Below are positions 25,252-37,655 of a DNA stretch of 64,000 nt, one piece after another. Source of the DNA: Penelope pileata (lineage: Eukaryota > Chordata > Aves > Galliformes > Cracidae). Each line of letters begins with the position of its first letter. Positions within the stretch are counted from its first letter, which is position 1. The notes beneath the pieces were generated by a model. It did no database searches. It was given only the letters and a program-made list of their open reading frames with translations, and was not told where the DNA came from. Location: positions 826,421-890,420 of the forward strand of contig WBMW01000582.1 of assembly GCA_013396635.1 (NCBI GenBank), read 5' to 3'. The position numbers were made by a program, and so were the translations under genes.

Positions 25252-26869
25252 CAGCTAAGTTTATAAGATCTACCTCAGAATGAAAAGAATTGCTCTTAAC
25301 CATATTCCTTTTCCCCCCCGTCCAGTATTTACAAAGGCAGAATTCATAACCTCTCATTCAGACAGATGACTAAGAATGCATCCTCCCCCCACCAATATTA
25401 GACTAATGTCTAGATTATATCACCCTGATTCTTATTAGCTTAGTAAATAATGCCAACCAGAAAACCTGTAGAGTGAAAAGTAACAGACCAGGAGGATTGA
25501 TAAATAGTTCTAAAGGAAAAAGACACACGAAGATACACAGCATTTTTCTAATAGTCACGCCTGCTGATAGACAGGCACTGAATACTCATGCAGGGAGCCA
25601 CATTCAGACCTCAGCATAGCTGCCCACAGCCTGACCTGACCACACCACTCACATTTTTTTGTATCTTTTGCTACCTCTTCCATTGCACCAATTTTGAACT
25701 TCCAGGCAAGACTTCCAAGTTATAAATAGCCTAATGAATCTGAATCATCCCTACTGCAGATTGTCAGAGACCCTCTCACCTTCTGCTGAACTTCTTGTTA
25801 TTTCATAGATACAACATGCCTGCAATTATAGGATACAGTTTGCACTTGAAGACGCAGGATAAGGTATCACAAGAACAAAGACTTCAGTTTTTGGTAGGAT
25901 TTCAGAATTTCAGCTGGTGATGCTTAAAGCTGTATTAACACTGAAAAGTTATCCATCTCCTTGGATGAAAAACGTAAAGATGTTTCTCTAGCTTTTGTGC
26001 ATGGCATCTCATTGCAACTAGTTAGGTGAAAGAATCATTAACATGACTTTCCTTTAAGAGATCCTAGAGATTCATAACATTGCTCAGAACTGTCCTGAAG
26101 GCTGTATCATGGCTGCATCCCACCTCCAGCCTGCTTCTTACCTTCCTGGAGGAGTCTTTGCAACTGCTCAGTGTGTGTTCCCAACAGCCATACATCCTCT
26201 TCATCCCACGAACTAGCCAGCAATTAGAGGCTGGGCAACTACCTCCCTGCCCACTTGAAAAGACAACAAATTTTACAGAAAGCACAGGAAGAACCCTATG
26301 CACGTACTGACAAGAAAAATGAATATCACAAGCTGGACAAAGCTGTCATCCTGCAGTTAAACTGCCCTCATCTAAGTAAAATCTAAGATGTAAGTATTCT
26401 AACATCCATTTTGTACTAAATCACATGGAGAAAGCCATAGAAAGGCAGTTCTCACTCTGTTGAAGTGTTTGGGTTTGGCTGTGGCAAACCAAACACAGAG
26501 GTCACACTCACCCAACAGGTGAGGTAGCATTAATTTAGTGAAGTGTCAGTCCACTGACAATATTTGCAATAGTATCTGTGAACAAGTATCATTGAAATAC
26601 ATGCATAAAATAAGACATTACTCTCTCACAGACACTGCCACTTTCCACTCTTCCTCAGCTGTATGAATTAGCATTTTTCTGCTCTACTCCACTGCACCTC
26701 CTGCTTTCAAGGCCCCTTGCCAATCACATCCAAATTATAATAAGCATTTTACTAGGCAAGAGCAATGTCCAAATATTCAAAATGAATATGATTTTTAAAG
26801 TCTCGCGACTTCTGAGAGGTCCCAATCCAAAGAGAATTAAGGAAAAGAATGTTTCTATTCTACAAAAAA

Positions 26870-26913
26870 NNNNNNNNNNNNNNNNNNNNNNNNNNNNNNN
26901 NNNNNNNNNNNNN
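26870..26913. other. Assembly gap (44 N)
   Basis: A run of 44 N bordered by A6 on both sides, again inside a poly-A tract. True length unknown. Confidence 0.99.
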
Positions 26914-27074
26914 AAAAAACACCTTTCTTCAATCATGTCCAAAAAACACTGGTTATTATTTTTTCCCCTGAGGTGAGGGTGAACATGGTACCGTTATTGA
27001 TATGGATTTTTCTGATCTTTTGTAGTTGTCTGCTGAACACTAGTTTATGTCTCTAATTCAGAATAATGGGTCCA

Positions 27075-27122
27075 GGAAAAAAAGGAAAAAAGAAAAAAAG
27101 GAAAAAAATGCAAAAAAAAAAG
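27075..27122. repeat. A/G-rich low-complexity tract
   Basis: Runs of A broken by single G or GG, ending in an A-rich block; purine-only over most of its length apart from a TGC interruption. Open frames through it are lysine-rich artefacts. Confidence 0.85.
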
Positions 27123-29843
27123 ACAATTGCAGCGAATCTAGTACTTAACATACACTTAGAGACCGTTGCCAGACCTCTGAGAACCTCAGTTTTCAAAGCC
27201 TCTATATTCACAGCTTTTTCTCAGTGCCTGGAAACTACTTTTTCAGGAAATGATAAAATTTAAAGAACTTGCACTGAACACACTTTCACTTTAGCTTACA
27301 CAGGAAATCCCCATGAGCCAGGAGTTAAATCTGAGCCACTGACATGCAACTCATACGTCATTTTGGACTCTGAATCAAATTTACAGTCTGCCAGGTCAGG
27401 CACTTGATAATTAAGTTCTAAGAACGTCCAAAGCTGTGGTAACCCTGATGATGACTTGCACTTGTCAACTACAATTTTTCTGACAACACAAACTATTTCA
27501 GCGTAAAACCTATAGTTGGATGAATATAATCAAACTATAAATTCTCAATTCTATGACCAACAGTTTCTTGTTTAATCTATCCTAAACCTCTGCTTTGCAG
27601 TTATTTATTACTTTCCTGCAGTTATTTAAAATATCAGAACATAGCATGAAAGAAAGATCAAATCTCAAAGGAAATCTGAAAAAAAAGTACTAAAGTCGGA
27701 TAATAAAAATATTTGCCATTCAAAAACAGATGAAGTAAAATTTACCATTATCAAAAACCCAGATGAATTCCATAAAATATCTTCAAAAATTAACTGTAGA
27801 AACAATGTGCCTCCCCCATAAAAGAAGAAAGCAAGCTCAAAAGTTGAGAAAAATATTGTACATCATTGTTAAACTAAAAGGAAAGAAGATCAGATACCTT
27901 GCAACTATGATTTGCATCAAACTAAGAGATGTTCAACAAGGGGCAAACAGACACACAATGAGCAATGACAAAATACAGATATACCTCCCAAAGTACATGC
28001 TACATGCAACTTGCCTAGCTGCATTGGTTGGGGTTTTTTGGATCATTTCTCTTCAGAAAAGAGAACGGCACCATACATACTCAGATCGCATTTCAGTTAA
28101 TTTAAGAAGACTCCGTTGTCTCACAAATCACAATTCTTTTCCATGCTAACGCCATGACGAGTTTTTTCTCCCCGTTCCTTTAAGGAAGGGGAGTGACAGC
28201 ATGCTGTGGTGAGCTCAGACAGTCATCACTGTGAAAGCACCATGGCAGCACACACCACTGTAACGCAGCTGTCTGCAAGGCTGCACATCTGGTCTGTGTG
28301 GCACTGCCATAAATATGAAGAGTTTGGTTCAGCAATTTGGCACGTATTATTGAATAAATATGTTTTCAGAATTAAAGAACGCCAATTGTCTCCAAGTTGG
28401 TAATATCCCTCTATTCTTCCCTTCCTCAATTTACATATTTGAATAGAAAAAACATTGCTATGACTCAAAGCTTAATCAGCAAAGACAGAAACATGCTTTT
28501 TGTTTTTATTTCAACCTATCTATCAAAGCACTGCTGTCAAAAAAACCCTATTAATCATAATCTTTGAAAATTCACATTTGAAGTAAAACTCCTTTGGTAA
28601 ATATTTCAGTCCTTATGTGCAAGATACATTCAGGATATGATTAAGATCTCTATATTGACAAAAGATGCAATCATTAGGAAAATTACACAATTTGTAGGAT
28701 AAGGCAACAAAAAGATGATAGGATCTGTGCAGTGCGTTGGTTTAAAATGTAAAAGGTGACGGAAGTCACTCGCTGCATGGCTAGCAACAACAATGCTTCT
28801 GCTCCTGTGGAACTCGATAAAAAACATAAAACAGCATGACATTGTTTTTCACTTTGCTCATCTTGACTAATGGTCTTCTCCAATTTTCAATAACAGCCTT
28901 TTTAAAGCTTAAAATAATAAGTTTATTACAATAATATATGCTTTGTGTGAAAAAGTTACTTTCAAAATATGGGAAAATTAAGGGCACTGAAAAAAAAACA
29001 CAATACTTTTTACCTTTAGGTCTCCTGTACAAATGCAGTTCAGTCCGAAGCTCACTATCATAATTAGTAAGACTGGTCAGTAAGAAGTGAAATTCTTGGT
29101 TTGTCTCAGCCCACTCCCTATTGACCAAGTGTATATTTTTAACGGCTTTCACTGCCATGGCATCTTAATGTTCATACAAAAGAGTGATATGACAAAGCTT
29201 AGCAAATGAAATGACAATTCCAGTATTATTAACCTGGAGCCAGTTCTGTCAACTGAGACAGTGTCAGTCTCTGGAGCTGTCAAGCTGTCACATTTGACTA
29301 ACACTAACTTCATTTTAACAGTAATAAAGAGAGGAGGACAAGCAGTCTTAACATAGTTAACAGCCTCCACAATTCAGCTTCTCCAAGAGGAAGAAGTGCT
29401 TGTGCTAACAGGGCACTGGGACCCACTCTCCAACAGGCAGGCACTTTCTCCTACCCAAGCACTAAGTAGCAACAGGTGACAAACAAAGCCTCTCTTTCCA
29501 AGCTGATCCAGGACTTCTATTTAGAAAACAGAATGGCCTCTGAAGAAACGAGCAGTGGTGGAACAAAAATACTATCAAGTTTCTAAGTCATCATAGCATT
29601 TCTCATCTGCTAGTTTGTTGAAAAAGGACTGCAAACATGAGGAAAGCTACAGGTGATTAATGAATAGGATGTTAAATAAGACACCTCCTTGTAAGGTGAC
29701 TAAAAATAATAAAATTAAATAAACCATAATAGTTACCTTGGTCATCATACTTTAAAGAACAAAAAGCACTTACACAAAACTGTCACTTCAACTGAAATTG
29801 TGTGAGGCTGATGTTCTCTTTAATGATGACCAGAATTAAAAGA

Positions 29844-30322
29844 CACAGAATGAATCACAGAACGGCCTGGGTTGGAAGTGATTCCAAGGATCAGAGTTCC
29901 AACCCAGGCAGGGCCACCAACCTCCAGGCCTAGTACTAGATCAGGTTACCAGGGCCCCATCCAGTCTGGCCTTGAAAATCTCCAGGGTTGGGGCATCCAC
30001 AACTTCTCTGGGCAGCCTGTGTCAGCACCTCACTACTCTCTTGATGAAGAACTTTCCTCTGATGTCTAATCTAAACCTTCCCTCCTTCAGCTTAAAAACA
30101 TTCACCCTTGTCCTATCACTAACTACTCTGGTAAAAAGTTGTTTTCCCTCCTGTTTGTAATCTCCTTTTAAACACTGGAAGGCTGCAATGAGGTCTCCCC
30201 CACAGCCTTCTCTTCTCCAGGCTGAATAAGCCCTGCTCCCTCAGCCTGTCTTCACAGGGGAGGTGCTGCAGCCCTCTGGTCATCTTTGTGGCCCTCCTCT
30301 GAACCCTCTCCAAAAGCTCCAT
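29844..30322 (-). mobile_element. CR1 LINE fragment, gene-sense orientation
   Basis: A minus-strand CR1 3' portion. Its 3' terminus is at the low-coordinate end (cacagaatgaatcacagaac, then gcctgggttggaagtg). At the high end the minus strand reads MELLERVQRRATKMTRGLQH and LFSLEKRRL, the C-terminal part of CR1 ORF2. The frame then breaks. It lacks the RT catalytic domain, so it is a dead 5'-truncated copy. It inserted in the same orientation as NUBPL. Confidence 0.95.
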
Positions 30323-31569
30323 GTATTTTGTTGTGTTGCTTTTATCTATTACATATTACTCTACTCTTTCTACGACTCAAGAAAATTATGGGAGCTGTGA
30401 TGCAGGAAAAAAAGTTATTCTAACATTAAAACCCAATACCCTTTCACACATCCTATCAGTCCCACTCTTATTGTCAAATGTGACATGAAAAACTGCAGCA
30501 TTGCAATGTCTGAACAACTCTTCCTGAACAACAACTTTGTCAATGTTCTTTCTCACAATCACAGAAAAGTCTGTAGAGCGGCTGGCAAAAATATTCACGC
30601 AGATTCTGTAATAGAGAAAATAAAACTTTTCTACACTGTCTGTCCCTAGGAAGCCACAGATAAGTAATGAAAACATAATGCAAATTACTGTATCTCACAT
30701 ATGCATGCATGCAAATCAAAGTACAGCTTTCATGAAAAACTAGATAATGCACTTCGGGATGTACTTAACTAGGATATATATGCTGTCTCTGAGGAGAGAA
30801 AAATTATGCTACTAATACCATGACTGTCCGAGGCATCCTCAAAGGAATAAGAAAAAACAAGACAACTGAAGCGGAAACAGAATGGCAGAACAACTACTTT
30901 CTGTAAAAATAAATAAATAAGTGACAACACATGGCTTAGAAACATGAATTGCAAATTAAGATGGAGCCCATAAACAAAAAACAAAAAACCAGCAGAATTC
31001 TATAAGCTGCTCCAAAGACATCATCACTGAGATTTGTGACACTATCTTCTGAACCCTTGGAAGCAACAAGACTGAAGAAAATAAAGGTATGCTAAACAAG
31101 GCTACAGAGTGTTGAATAACCAGCAACCGATTAACCACAGTAAAGGAATAAAGTACAGTCAAAGTTGTAATACACAAAAAGAAGCCCTTTCAAAGGCAAT
31201 GAAAAATACCCAGGACAGACAGCAGAGGAAATTCTTTAGAAAATGCTAAAATTTGTGGAATCAGTAAGAACACACTTATAATTTATAATATGATTTATAA
31301 TTTAATCACTCCTTATCTGCTACATTTCTATTCAAAAACACAATACACTTATTTTTACACTGCAAGAATTGACCTCAACTAACGTGCTCTACTACACCAA
31401 CTAACACAAAAGGCAAATGTAAACCGATGGCATCTACAACAGAAAAAGTCCCAAAACTCTTACAACTATGCCAATTGTTTCATCTGGAACAAGGGTCTCT
31501 ACTGCACACCATTTTCTGCTTCCTCAGCTCCTTCCTTCTGCCGCTACTTCTCCAACTGCTTTCTGAGTT

Positions 31570-31710
31570 CTCTCTCTCAGGCTGCTTTCTCCTTTGCCTG
31601 GCTGGCCCTTATCTAAGCCTGGGGCAACCCCGCCCCAGGTCCACCCCTTCTGGTCACAGGTGCAAGTGATCTACCAGTACACCTCCGGCCAGCCATGCCC
31701 CTCCACCATG
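31570..31710. other. GC-rich pocket, origin unclear
   Basis: C-rich, locally GC-high sequence (for example ccccgccccaggtccacccc) within an AT-rich intron. It does not match the CR1 segments seen elsewhere in the window. It could be part of an unrecognised LTR or other repeat, or simply a GC-rich island; I cannot identify it. Confidence 0.35.
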
Positions 31711-32341
31711 TGCTCAATCATCAGTTCATGCTGTGATCAACTGTTTCCCTACAGCATCATTCCTAATTTTATCAAGTTAGAAGAAATAAGCTGAACTGAG
31801 CAACTGTGGTAGTGATGTGAAGTGATTTTAGAATTCAATTCAAAATGCTATCTTCAGCTAGGAGGTACAAGCCCATTCTTATTTAAAAAAATAAAAAAGC
31901 ATAGTCGAGAGTTTAAAGAAGCATGAGAAAGGAATTTATCCTCTTTTATGGCATATGAAGAAAATCTGTACTGCTTGTTGTTAGTTTTAACCTGCTTCCT
32001 TTAAGTCAACTTGTCTACTTTGACTTACCTGAAAATCCAATTCAATAGGTGCAAAAACCACATTTCTGACAATCATAAAACTGAAAACTTATTGAAGTAC
32101 TGAATAAAAAATTATTTACTCTTAATTCTTCACTTTTTTGCATTCACACAAGAATGAGGACTTTGCTATCAGTAAAAAGAAAAAAAATCCCCCTTTTTTC
32201 TAAATAATCTATTACATTCTGAGCACATGTATTAGGAAGAAAATCTTTCTAAATTAAGGTTTCCATTTACTGATGTAGTGCACCAATTAGAAAGAACTTG
32301 TGACCTTCTATAAACTGACTTCAACACAACTTAGAGAACTA

Positions 32342-33030
32342 AGACGACAAAACTGGGAGGAGCGGCTGACACACCAGAAGGCTGTGCTGCCATTCAATGA
32401 GATCTGGACAGGCTGGAGAGCTAGGCAGAGAGGAACCCGATGAAGTTTAACAAAAGCAAGTGTAGAGTCTTGCACCTGGAGGGGAATAACTGCATGCATC
32501 AGTACAGGTTGGGGGATGACCTGCTGGAGAGGAGCTCTGTGGAGAAGGACCTAGGGGTTGTGGTAGACAACAGGTTGGCCATGAGCCAGCAGTGTGCCCT
32601 GGTGGCCGACAACACCAATGGGATCCTGGGGTCCATTAAAAAGAGCGTGGCCAGCAGGTTGAGGGAGGTGATCCTCCCCCTCCACTCTGCCCTAGTCAGG
32701 CCTCAGCTGGAGTACCGTGTCCAGTTCTGGGCTCCTCAGTACAAAAAAGACAGGGATTTCCTGGAAAGAGTCCAGCGGAGGGCAACAAAGATGATAAAGG
32801 GTCTGGAGCATCTCCTTTATGAGAGGCTGAGTGACCTGGGTCTGTTCAGCCTGGAGAAGACTGAGAGGGAATCTTATCAATGTTTATAAATGCCTAAAGT
32901 GCAGGAGGCAAAGGGATGAGGACAGACTCTTTTCAGTGGTGTGTGGTGACAGCACAAGGGAAAATGGTCTAAAAACAGGAACTTATGAGGTTCTGCACAA
33001 ATATGCATAAGAATTTCTTCACGGTGCAGG
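32342..33030 (+). mobile_element. CR1 LINE fragment with ORF2 C-terminal half
   Basis: The longest CR1 copy here, antisense to NUBPL. The frame from 32440 reads MKFNKSKCRVLHLEGNNCMH, then SSVEKDLGVVVDN, then LERVQRRATKMIKGLEHLLY and GLFSLEKT, the region downstream of the reverse transcriptase palm in CR1 ORF2. A frameshift near 32870 breaks it; related sequence continues to about 33030 (agaatttcttcacggtgcag) and then stops abruptly. A CR1-type 3' end resumes at 33296. The copy cannot be autonomous because the endonuclease and most of the RT are missing. Confidence 0.95.
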
Positions 33031-33295
33031 TGACTGAGCTACATCTACACACATCTTCTTTGTTAAATGAATGAATGGCAATTATCAATAAACCACCATA
33101 CTTTAAAAGAACCTGCAACCTACACCTCTTGGATCTCATAATTTTACTGCCTTTATGTACAAGATTTAATGTGAAATTCTACCTTACCAAAAACTTCCAT
33201 ACCGCTGTCATACTACACTTCATTGCTTAAAAACTTGGTAGTAAAAGGCCCTTCTGACTCGCTACTAAAATATATATGCTACATGCACTAAGTAC

Positions 33296-33362
33296 CAGTG
33301 CCAAGAGTTGGTCTCAATGATCCTTGTGGGTCCCTTCCAAATCACAATATTCTATGACTTTT
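33296..33362 (+). mobile_element. Detached CR1 3' terminus
   Basis: Reads gagttggtctcaatgatcct, tgtgggtcccttccaa and tattctatgact, the 3' UTR end of a CR1 in the same orientation as the copy at 32342-33030. About 265 bp of non-CR1 sequence separates them where roughly 130 bp of CR1 would be expected. It is either the displaced end of that copy or an independent short insertion. Confidence 0.8.
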
Positions 33363-34480
33363 TATCTAAGAAAATGGGTATGACTCATCATTTTCTTTTT
33401 ATCATATGTTTGAGGTCACAGATAAGCAATGGTAATAGAAGACTTGTACTTCTTAAGGGAAAAATTCATTAAAACCTTTGCCACAACTCTGACAGTTTGT
33501 TACCTTCCATCACTCAACACAATCAACAGAGAGCAGAGTGAACCCTCTGAGGTCATGAACAGTTTGGGGGCAACACATGCCTTAACATTTGAGTTTCATG
33601 TATGTCAAAAGATTTAAGTTTTTCTAAACTTGACATCATGGAAAGTTTGTGACATACCACCACACAGCTTTAGCACTAAATTTAACTTTCTCAGACATTT
33701 TGGCTTGTAAATATATGAGTAACTGTCATTATCACGTAAGATTGCATCTTGCAAGGTAAATATACTACCTGCTGCCTGGTTTTAAAATGACTCCCTTCAT
33801 CCCACTAAGTTCCTAACACTCATCGAACAGGCTATTGACAATTGCTTCTTGATGGATGTCAGACAGGTAAGACCATTACAGTCTATTTAATTTCCTGAGA
33901 CGCTAAGCATCCTTTCAAAACCAGTATTTCTAACTCCTGCTTAAGCCAATGGGATTAGAGGGCAGCCTACATATCTCAAGACTGATTTGTCAAAGTTTAA
34001 ATCCCCTATGAAAATTCAAATTTCTAACAGAAGTAAAAAAATAATCCATCAGTGCATTACAGTGCTGCACAGTTTAACTGAATACATGCTGTGCATTAAC
34101 AGCATTGCCAGCTTCTAATTAAAAAGCAATCATGAAGAAAAACAATTTTATTGTATTAGAATTAATATGTAGCAGCTAGAGAAGAAGAAAATATTTTTCT
34201 ATATTAGCCTTAACAACTTTTGGCATAGCTGCCTTTCCTTCCTGAATACTGACATACTTGACTTCTCAATCTTTTAGAAATTTAGCCTAAAAGAATGCAA
34301 CACGTTCATGCAGACATTAAAAATCACTGATAGCATTTTTTCATCACCACGCTACCGACAGGATAATTACTTAGCGTGTCACAAAAACAATTAATAGAAT
34401 TTCTGACCTGCATTGTTAAAGATGACTTTTCTAATGCTACTAGACTTCAAATCTCAGGAACAGCCAAATGATACATGTAC

Positions 34481-34574
34481 CTGCAATTGGAATATTCTGT
34501 GAGACTGACAGCTGTACATCTCCAGTTCCAGGTGGCATATCAATTACTAAATAGTCCAGTTGTCCCCAGTCAAC
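34481..34574 (-). CDS. NUBPL: NUBPL exon 7, carries the DMPPGTGD switch motif
   Basis: A 94-nt exon with acceptor TCTTCTTCTAG and donor GTACATGT. It starts in phase 0: VDWGQLDYLVIDMPPGTGDV, then QLSVSQNIPIA, then one base of a glycine codon. DYLVIDMPPGTGD is the Walker B/switch II element of Mrp/NBP35 NTPases; the aspartate and PPGTGD are all intact. The sequence is nearly identical to human. The donor departs from GTRAGT at +4 and +5, making it the weakest splice site among those visible, and the exon lies between introns of 19.4 and 13.7 kb. Confidence 0.98.
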
Positions 34575-37394
34575 CTAGAAGAAGACAATAAAATATATGT
34601 CAGAGGCTTGAAGGGTTTTTATTTTAGGGCACTTTATAGGACACAAGGACTGAAATAAAACATGGTATGTAGAACAAGTGAACGAAGGACACCTGAAAAG
34701 AATGATACTGAGACCCCCTTTTAGACACACTTTCAGTATAGGACCAAGACATTTTCTTAAAGACACGCAATCTTTGCTGATCACTCAAGACTATGCACAT
34801 AACTTTATCAAACTCCACAATCCTTATAAAACTCCTTCTCCCTCAAAACAAAACTATCAACAACTTAAGACTTCTCAGTTGCTTAGTCAGAGTTTAGAAC
34901 TAAGTGTTATGTAAAGCTCAGGTTAAAACGTTGCTTGTCGTGCAAGAAATACTGCTTAGGAACCGTTTCCATCAATTTTTGACCAATGTTACTTTCTACT
35001 TACCAATTCTTTGAAATTATGTGGAATCTCTTCAGTAATCTTTTTCTGGTTTATTGCTGTGAAATTACTTATGCATGGAAACCTATTGGTAGTGAATGCG
35101 CGAATTTTTACTAGGAAAAAGAGCTTGTGATTAAAAAAAAGATTTGTTAAATTAAAGTCACCAGATATAATATAAAGATCTACAACATATACAAAACGTT
35201 GCAGAATAATATAAGATTACTGGTTGCTGGGCATCAAATGAGAGTGACCAAAGTTACAAAGCTCAAATCTGGAATTGCTGTGGATACTTATGTTCTTGAC
35301 CAGGACAAACATCCAGGTGAGCTGAATTACTCTCTCTGGAGCCCTATGTACTACAGCGCACATTCTCCATGAGCTCCAATGCTGGCAGCTGTGGAGCAGT
35401 GCAGCCCCTCCTATCACAGCAGAAGGAAACAGTACTAATCCATATAATATAAAGCCAAGCTACGCTTCACCTAAACATTTCCCAGTGGTTTAACTAAGTT
35501 TTGGGAGACCCTTGATTTGACTCTGACATGGTGCAGGTTAATACCCACTGTACTCTTTCTAGCCAGCAATAATGATTTGAGGTCTTTGTCTCTGCAGTAC
35601 AGAACGCTTTAGAAATCACAGCTACATTAAAAGTAATGAAGATGCACAAATGCCTCCCCTCACTTTTCTCTCCACACAGACAATGTGATTACATTGTACG
35701 TCTCTGATTCAGACTACAGATATAGTCTATGACCTGCTCTAAATAAGAAAATGCCAAAGAAAAAAATTGGATTTCATCTTCTCTTTTATTTTGCACATTC
35801 CCTCAGTGTCATCTGAACAGCAAAAACAATTGCCATTTTTGCCTGTCTCCAGTTATTGTTCTGAAGTGTTAGACTTTGTCAAGAGAACATTCATTTCACT
35901 AAGTCCTTGTACAGATGACAATGCTGGGGAAGCACAAGCGACACTAAATCCAGACCACTAACCCAATGTGGCACTCCAGCAAGAAATGGAAAGGTTCAGG
36001 GCTGACTGATGAAGATGGAAGATTTCGGAGCACTTACGGGAAAAGGGGGATGGGGAAAATTAGTTAACAATTCTAATTTAGACATCTAAATTAGAGACTC
36101 TGCACTGATCTCAGGCATACTTCCTTTTCCTCATTTCCTGTACAAACACTGCAGGAACACTAAATGGTGTCTAAGACAGTCTAGCTAAACAGAAATGCTA
36201 CTTATGTTAACCACAGCAAACGTTACACTTCACTTTTTAACATTTAGTATTGATCCATATTTTAATAACATCAATATTTTGCCACTGAAAATGACATATG
36301 CCGAGCAGATTTAAGTAATTAGCATTCATAATCATATCAGAGCTATATAATGCCATGGAAAAATCTCATTTATGTGCAAAAACGTACATCCTAAACATAA
36401 GCATGGAACGGAGAAACCAAATTATCTTATAAAAAAAACCCTCATTTTTACTTTATTTTTCATAACTAATCTTGCTTAATTACAAAACAAGTTAAGTACC
36501 AGTGCTTGCAGATGTCTCTTTTTCCAGAGACAATTAACTTTGCTCACTTGAAGGCATGAACTTTAAATTTCTATGTTTCTCAATTAAAAATTAACCATTA
36601 TAAAGGTGACAAATTGAAAGGCAAATGATATAGATGCCACAAAGCAGCAGTATCTTACAACAGGAGAAGAGTCAAATCCCTTAAAGATTTGCAACTAAAC
36701 ACACATCTACCACAAAGTGTGTAAATTTCAATGTGCAAGAACAAAGCCTTCATAATAATCACAACCATTTTGGAACAATAAGGTATAGAGTGTTTTACTT
36801 AATATAAAGGAATACATCAAAATGCCATCCTTCTATAGAAACTACAACTAAACCCATTTTTTGCCCTCTGCCCTGCAGCAAGATGCAGTCCTGAAATAGA
36901 TCTATGAGTAGAACGTCACTACTACTATTCTGACTCCGTTTCCAATTTAGTCTGCCAAAACCAGTTATGGTTGTTGAAAAGCTTGGATACTGAGTAGTTT
37001 CCAGCCTTTACTGCATGAGCTCAATTTCAAGCATCACCTCAAAGAGAACTGCAAAGTAGTTCCTTACCAAGGATGATTGGAAACAAAACCAAACATACTG
37101 CTTTTCCCGTAGCTAAAAGCTGTCTAGTTTCACAGACAGTTGCTGATCCTGACTTCACGCTAACTCTTCTTGTGGAACTAAGTGACCTTCTGGGACTGCG
37201 CTGTAGCTTTTTGTTCTTAACAGATTTCAGGTTCTTAAGCACTAGCCTCCTTCATCAAGCTCCATGTGATCCTTCTACCTGGCAAACACCACAGTTCACC
37301 AAACAAAACATCCAGATCCATTCTACTACTGCTCAAAACACTGATGGAGAGTATCTCAGAGGCCAGTAGTCAACTCCTTTCCTAGGCATTTAGT

Positions 37395-37655
37395 TCTGCA
37401 GGGCAGCTCAGCGCCATGCCAGGGGAGGGTCAGGACAGGTATTAGGAAAAGGTTCTTCACCAGAGGGTGATCAGGCCCTGGCACAGCTCCCCAGGTCAGT
37501 GGTCATAGTCCCAAGCTGCCAGAGTTCAAGAAGTGTTTGGACAACACTATCAGACCTAGGGTTTGAATTTTGGGTGGTCTTTTGTGGAGACACGAGTTGG
37601 ACTTGATGATACTTGTGGGTCCCTTTCAACTCAGGTTATTCGGTGATGCTCGTCT
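37395..37655 (+). mobile_element. CR1 3'-end fragment
   Basis: Reads aggaaaaggttcttcaccag, agggtgatcaggccctggca, ggtttgaattttgggtggtc and gagttggacttgatgatact, all diagnostic of a CR1 3' region of a different subfamily from the 10877 copy. It ends in a decayed tattcggtgatgct repeat. No intact frame. Antisense to NUBPL. Confidence 0.9.

Larger units (their letters stand above)
20787..34480 (-). other. NUBPL: NUBPL intron 7 (13.7 kb)
   Basis: It begins with the non-consensus donor GTACATGT and ends TTTTCCCAG. Contents: an old CR1 scrap (24015-24110), an assembly gap (26870-26913), a CR1 in gene orientation (29844-30322), an interrupted antisense CR1 (32342-33030 plus 33296-33362) and several simple repeats. 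A GC-richer pocket lies at 31570-31710. Frames at 21703-22233 and 30386-30676 (both minus) are open but unrecognised. The rest is unique AT-rich sequence. Confidence 0.9.

Noticed and set aside
28150..28470. Region with start-to-stop frames on both strands and a GC-richer patch, considered as a possible exon or conserved element
   Set aside because: No recognisable protein, no matching splice sites; conservation cannot be judged without alignment.
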